64,000 bases of DNA from Batillaria attramentaria (lineage: Eukaryota; Mollusca; Gastropoda; Batillariidae): contig JACVVK020000194.1 of NCBI GenBank assembly GCA_018292915.2, positions 767,501-831,500 of the forward strand, given 5' to 3'. The position numbers were made by a program, and so were the translations under genes. Shown here one piece after another: positions 60,718 through 64,000 of the stretch. The notes below the pieces were generated by a model. It ran no database searches. It was given only the letters and a program-made list of their open reading frames with translations, and was not told where the DNA came from. Each line of letters opens with the position of its first letter. The first letter of the stretch is position 1.

Positions 60718-62958
60718 ATGCGTTTGGTTGTGCACGTGCTGCTCGCGTACCTGGTGCATTGTGTGGCTGTCACGGACGCTGTCCCAATCAGCCATGCACT
60801 CAAACGAATGAAGACGGTCAGCACCGACTCTTTGCCGCCCTGGAAGAATTACACTTTATGTCTGTACGGAGTCTGGATCACTGAAAACTACACATCCTGC
60901 GGGGAGGGTTACTGTCGCTGTAAAGGAAATACAGCGGACTGTTCCTCTCATCATGGTAATTTGACATACATCCCGAGTTTACCCAGCGGTATAACTCAAC
61001 TCGCATTTACTGATAATGACCTCAACGTCATTCAGCACGATGACTTTTTCATCAACGTCACAGGTATTGCTGTCCTCGATCTTTCGTTTAATTCCATGTC
61101 GTACGTAAGTGCTGGGGCTCTTCGTCCGCTGCGAAAGTTGTCTGTTTTTTGTTCCAACTTCAACAATATGACATACACCACCCTGGCTCCTGTGTTATCT
61201 GTCACCACACTGAAACTGCTGGACCTGTCTTTCAACTTGATTGGCCCGCCCCCTGACGGAATCTTCCACATCCACCGCCTGCCTCAGCTTGAGATACTGA
61301 ATCTGATGTTCATGGACATTTCCTATTTGAATATGTCGGTGTTTGCTCCACTTTCGACTATGAGGCGCTTGCAGCTTGTGGGCAACCACCTATCGCGAGG
61401 AACTCTTGCTACAGTCTATTTACCGCATCTTCAGGCTCTGGACCTGTCTGAAAACTCGTTCGAGACGTATTTGGACACCTGTCAACATGGTGACTCTGTC
61501 TTCCCAGGACTTTCTGTACTTGACTTGTCAGAGAATCCTTTCAATGTCCTAAGAAGGCCTTTTGCAATATGTTTGCCGCGCTTGACAACTTTTTATCTGA
61601 GCGACACTTCCATACCATTCATTTCGACAGGTATGTTCGGGCCCGCTTTGTTTCCGTCTTTGCGGCACCTCATCCTACATAGGAACACCAGACTAGACCG
61701 AGTCTCGAAACACGCATTCAGCCACCCACTACTCGAGATGATCAGTTTACGAGGAAGTGAACTAGATTTTCATTCTGACGCCAAAAGCACTGACATGTTC
61801 GCTGACTGTCCAAAGCTTGCTTGGATCAGCCTTGAAGGAAATAACTTTCAAGACGTGACAGAACTACAGTTCAGCCGCCTGTTCAGACAGGCACAAAACC
61901 TTGCTACCCTCATTCTAAAATCTACCAAAATAGGTCATATACATGAAGGTATGTTTTCAAATTTTACTCAGCTAAGAGAGATTCAACTGGACGGCAACAA
62001 ATTAAGTGCAATTCCAGATGGCGTCTTTGATGCGTTACCGAATTTGAGCTCCATATCTCTGAGCGGAAACCACATATCCACAGTCAGGGAGACAACGTTT
62101 AGCTTGGCAACCCGTCAGCGTCTTCAAAGTCTGTTCTTGAGCAACAACTCATTCCTTTGCTCCTGCGACTTGCGGTGGTTTAGACAGTGGCTCTTGACAA
62201 ATCCCTCTGTTTTCAGCGACGCGGCCTCCCTTTCCCCATGGAACAGGTACTTGTGTGAAAACATCCCCAGCACCACAGTACAGTCATTCTTTATTCCTGA
62301 CCAGGCTTGTTTGGTAAGCCAAGCCGCGTCTAAGTTTATCATAGCGACTATCATCATTCTCATGTTCCCACTGGCTCTGGGCGCCACACTCTACCGCTAC
62401 CGCTGGCACATCCGTCTGCTGCTGTACGAGGCGTACAGGGGCCGGGGAGACAGGTGGCGCCGTCTACAGGAACAGCACTTCCGGTATGACGTATTTGTGT
62501 CATATGACAAGGAGGATCTGAACTGGGTGCGTGAACACCTGATGCCGGAGTTAGAGGGGAGGCTGGGACTGCGGCTGTGTATCCACCAGCGTGACTTTAC
62601 ACTGGGCGCCCCTATTGTGGAGAACATCGAAGAGAGTGTAAAGGACAGCAAGAAGGTGATGATGATTTTCTCCAAGAATTTTGTACACAGCCAGTGGTGT
62701 CAGTTCGAGCTGCAGTTGTGTCTAAGTCACGTGCTGCGACATGACGATTCGCTGTTGGTGGTATTGCTGGAGGACATCCCGTCACGTGACCTGACCCCCG
62801 CCATGATGGCTGTGATGAAAACCACAACCTATATTGAGTGGGCAGACGAACCGGAAGCCATAACTTCGTTTTGGCAACGTCTGCGACTTGCATTGAACGA
62901 AATTCTCGAAACCGTTCAAAATGGACGGCGAGTGTACGTGGGATCACGGGAGACATGA
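60718..62958 (+). CDS. Toll-like receptor, single-exon
   Basis: 746 aa from the ATG at 60718. Signal peptide about residues 1-21 (LVVHVLLAYLVHCVAV), an N-terminal Cys cluster (CGEGYCRC), about 18-20 leucine-rich repeats to about residue 475, one LRR C-terminal cap (FLCSCDLRWFRQWL), a membrane helix near 537-560 (FIIATIIILMFPLALG), and a cytoplasmic TIR domain near 589-735. TIR box 1 is YDVFVSYDKED, the BB loop is RDFTLGAPI (residues 625-633), and box 3 is the FW near SFW. Family role: pattern recognition at the cell surface or endosome, signalling through TIR adaptors. The BB-loop position that is Pro in the classical RDxxPG pattern is Leu629 here. The frame stays open upstream to 60571, but that part translates SINE and (TTA)n tail sequence, and an acceptor-like tttcacaacag lies at 60665-60675, so the 60718 ATG with its signal peptide is preferred. 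Intronless coding is common in invertebrate TLRs. Confidence 0.93.
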   Translation: MRLVVHVLLAYLVHCVAVTDAVPISHALKRMKTVSTDSLPPWKNYTLCLYGVWITENYTSCGEGYCRCKGNTADCSSHHGNLTYIPSLPSGITQLAFTDNDLNVIQHDDFFINVTGIAVLDLSFNSMSYVSAGALRPLRKLSVFCSNFNNMTYTTLAPVLSVTTLKLLDLSFNLIGPPPDGIFHIHRLPQLEILNLMFMDISYLNMSVFAPLSTMRRLQLVGNHLSRGTLATVYLPHLQALDLSENSFETYLDTCQHGDSVFPGLSVLDLSENPFNVLRRPFAICLPRLTTFYLSDTSIPFISTGMFGPALFPSLRHLILHRNTRLDRVSKHAFSHPLLEMISLRGSELDFHSDAKSTDMFADCPKLAWISLEGNNFQDVTELQFSRLFRQAQNLATLILKSTKIGHIHEGMFSNFTQLREIQLDGNKLSAIPDGVFDALPNLSSISLSGNHISTVRETTFSLATRQRLQSLFLSNNSFLCSCDLRWFRQWLLTNPSVFSDAASLSPWNRYLCENIPSTTVQSFFIPDQACLVSQAASKFIIATIIILMFPLALGATLYRYRWHIRLLLYEAYRGRGDRWRRLQEQHFRYDVFVSYDKEDLNWVREHLMPELEGRLGLRLCIHQRDFTLGAPIVENIEESVKDSKKVMMIFSKNFVHSQWCQFELQLCLSHVLRHDDSLLVVLLEDIPSRDLTPAMMAVMKTTTYIEWADEPEAITSFWQRLRLALNEILETVQNGRRVYVGSRET

Positions 62959-63360
62959 ATAGTCTAAATTTTGTAAACTGATAATGTTTTTAGCGTCGGT
63001 TTGAAAGCTGGCGTGAACACTTTCAAGCTGGCATTTTCATCATGCATAAATTCCAAAGACATTTCTTTAGCAGTTATACAGACAAAAAAAAAGATTACAA
63101 AGTATTACTGAAGAATAGTCATGATGTCCTGCATGATTATGACTATCAGACGGCGTCTTTTGCTGCTCTGTGTCCGTAAAACTTTCGTGCATGACTATGT
63201 AATTTTTGTTTCTGTGAGCAAATTTGTACAAAATACACGATAATCATGCTGCTGTTTCAGACTGATAAATGTTCATGTTTCTTCTGTTTGTTCTTGCGAT
63301 GTTTTAATATGCATTTTTGTTTTTGACCTATAAAAGCACTTTCTTTTTCATCGGTGGTTC
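62959..63360. other. TLR 3' flank
   Basis: AT-rich and non-coding, probably 3'UTR. I saw no canonical AATAAA. Confidence 0.5.
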
Positions 63361-63669
63361 TTTAAAAAATCAAGCACACACATTATCGTTGTCTGGTACG
63401 GCAGTCTCAGCATGAAGAACAAAGCAAGGCTGTCTCGTATAGTCAGAGTGGCAGGAAAGATAGTTGGCCTGGGTCAGTACGCTCTAGATGATCTTTATAT
63501 AAAGGCTGTCAGGAGGAAGGCCACTACAATTGTCAACGACCCCACCCACCCCCTCCATGATCAGTTCCAGAAACTCCCGTCTGGGCGCCGCTACAGAGTA
63601 CCGAGAGCGAGGAAAAATTTGTTTAAGAAATCTTTCATTCCCTCAGCAGTATCTATTTTAAACTCATGA
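63361..63669 (+). pseudogene. C-terminal remnant of a LINE polyprotein
   Basis: A plus-strand frame reads IIVVWYGSLSMKNKARLSRI, later DPTHPLHDQF, LPSGRRYRVPRARKN and KKSFIPSAVSILNS, then a stop. This is the standard end of many animal non-LTR retroelement ORF2 proteins (VxVWYG... HPLxxxFxxLPSGRRxRxP ... SFxPxAxxxLN). The reverse transcriptase core is missing, so the copy is 5'-truncated. Confidence 0.75.
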
Positions 63670-63884
63670 CTGTGTTTACTGCCCGTCCCCAGTATGTATA
63701 GATTTTATTTGTTGAGATTTTCATAACTGTGCTTGCTCCTCAGCTGTGTCCGCTATGCCCTTGCCATCTTTTAGTTTAGATTTCTTAGTTTAGTAGCATA
63801 GTATTAGACTTAGACATCACACATTACTTTAGGATCTGTGTTTAATATGTATGGATTTATATGTCTAGATAAATTAATGTAGGG

Positions 63885-63979
<95 letters not shown>

Positions 63980-64000
63980 CCAGAAGAAAATTTTCTGCCA
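63670..64000. repeat. LINE 3' flank and terminal (GT)n array
   Basis: AT-rich sequence, probably the 3'UTR of the LINE remnant, is followed by a pure GT array from about 63886 to 63975. Confidence 0.85.

Overview
This is eukaryotic DNA: genes are split into many short exons with GT-AG introns, long untranslated and intergenic stretches are full of dinucleotide microsatellites and homopolymers, and several families of tRNA-headed SINEs, MITE-like inverted-repeat elements and non-LTR retrotransposons are present. The protein content (a single-exon Toll-like receptor, a VWDE-like extracellular protein, a long centrobin and a secreted His/Asp-rich repeat protein), together with the repeat style, suggests an invertebrate animal. 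A lophotrochozoan, probably a mollusc, is my best guess, but nothing here proves it.

Layout. 1-2.6 kb: 5' part of a minus-strand gene for a secreted VWDE-like protein that runs off the left edge. 4.3-12.5 kb: a complete 15-exon plus-strand NT5DC2/3-type HAD-family gene (508 aa). 12.5-20.3 kb: no recognisable gene; probable 3'UTR plus MITE, SINE and microsatellite sequence. 20.4-37.4 kb: a minus-strand gene whose spliced reading frame I followed through 23 coding exons and identify as centrobin (CNTROB). It is about twice the human length, and its first coding exon carries an apparent one-base frame break. 38.4-41.8 kb: plus-strand methionine-R-sulfoxide reductase (MSRB3-like, 161 aa), head-to-head with CNTROB. 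41.8-50.6 kb: gene-poor, AT-rich. 50.65-56.4 kb: a two-exon plus-strand gene for a secreted 556-aa protein with repeats of an AG(D/N)VE..(x)HG motif and His/Asp-rich linkers, which I do not recognise. Its single intron holds an apparently intact 3.29-kb RTE-type LINE in antisense, flanked by a 12-bp target-site duplication. 56.4-60.2 kb: no gene; diverged tandem duplications and simple repeats. 60.3-63 kb: a SINE abutting a single-exon Toll-like receptor (746 aa). 63.4-63.7 kb: the C-terminal remnant of another LINE, then a terminal (GT)n tract.

The genes do not form a pathway. They are independent loci: nucleotidase-like HAD protein, centriole protein, oxidative repair enzyme, secreted metal-binding candidate and innate immune receptor. 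The main observations for follow-up are the unrecognised His-rich repeat secreted protein, the intact young LINE inside its intron, the extended and frame-broken centrobin, the TLR with a substituted BB-loop proline, and several inverted-repeat elements with recognisable target-site signatures (TA, TTAA).
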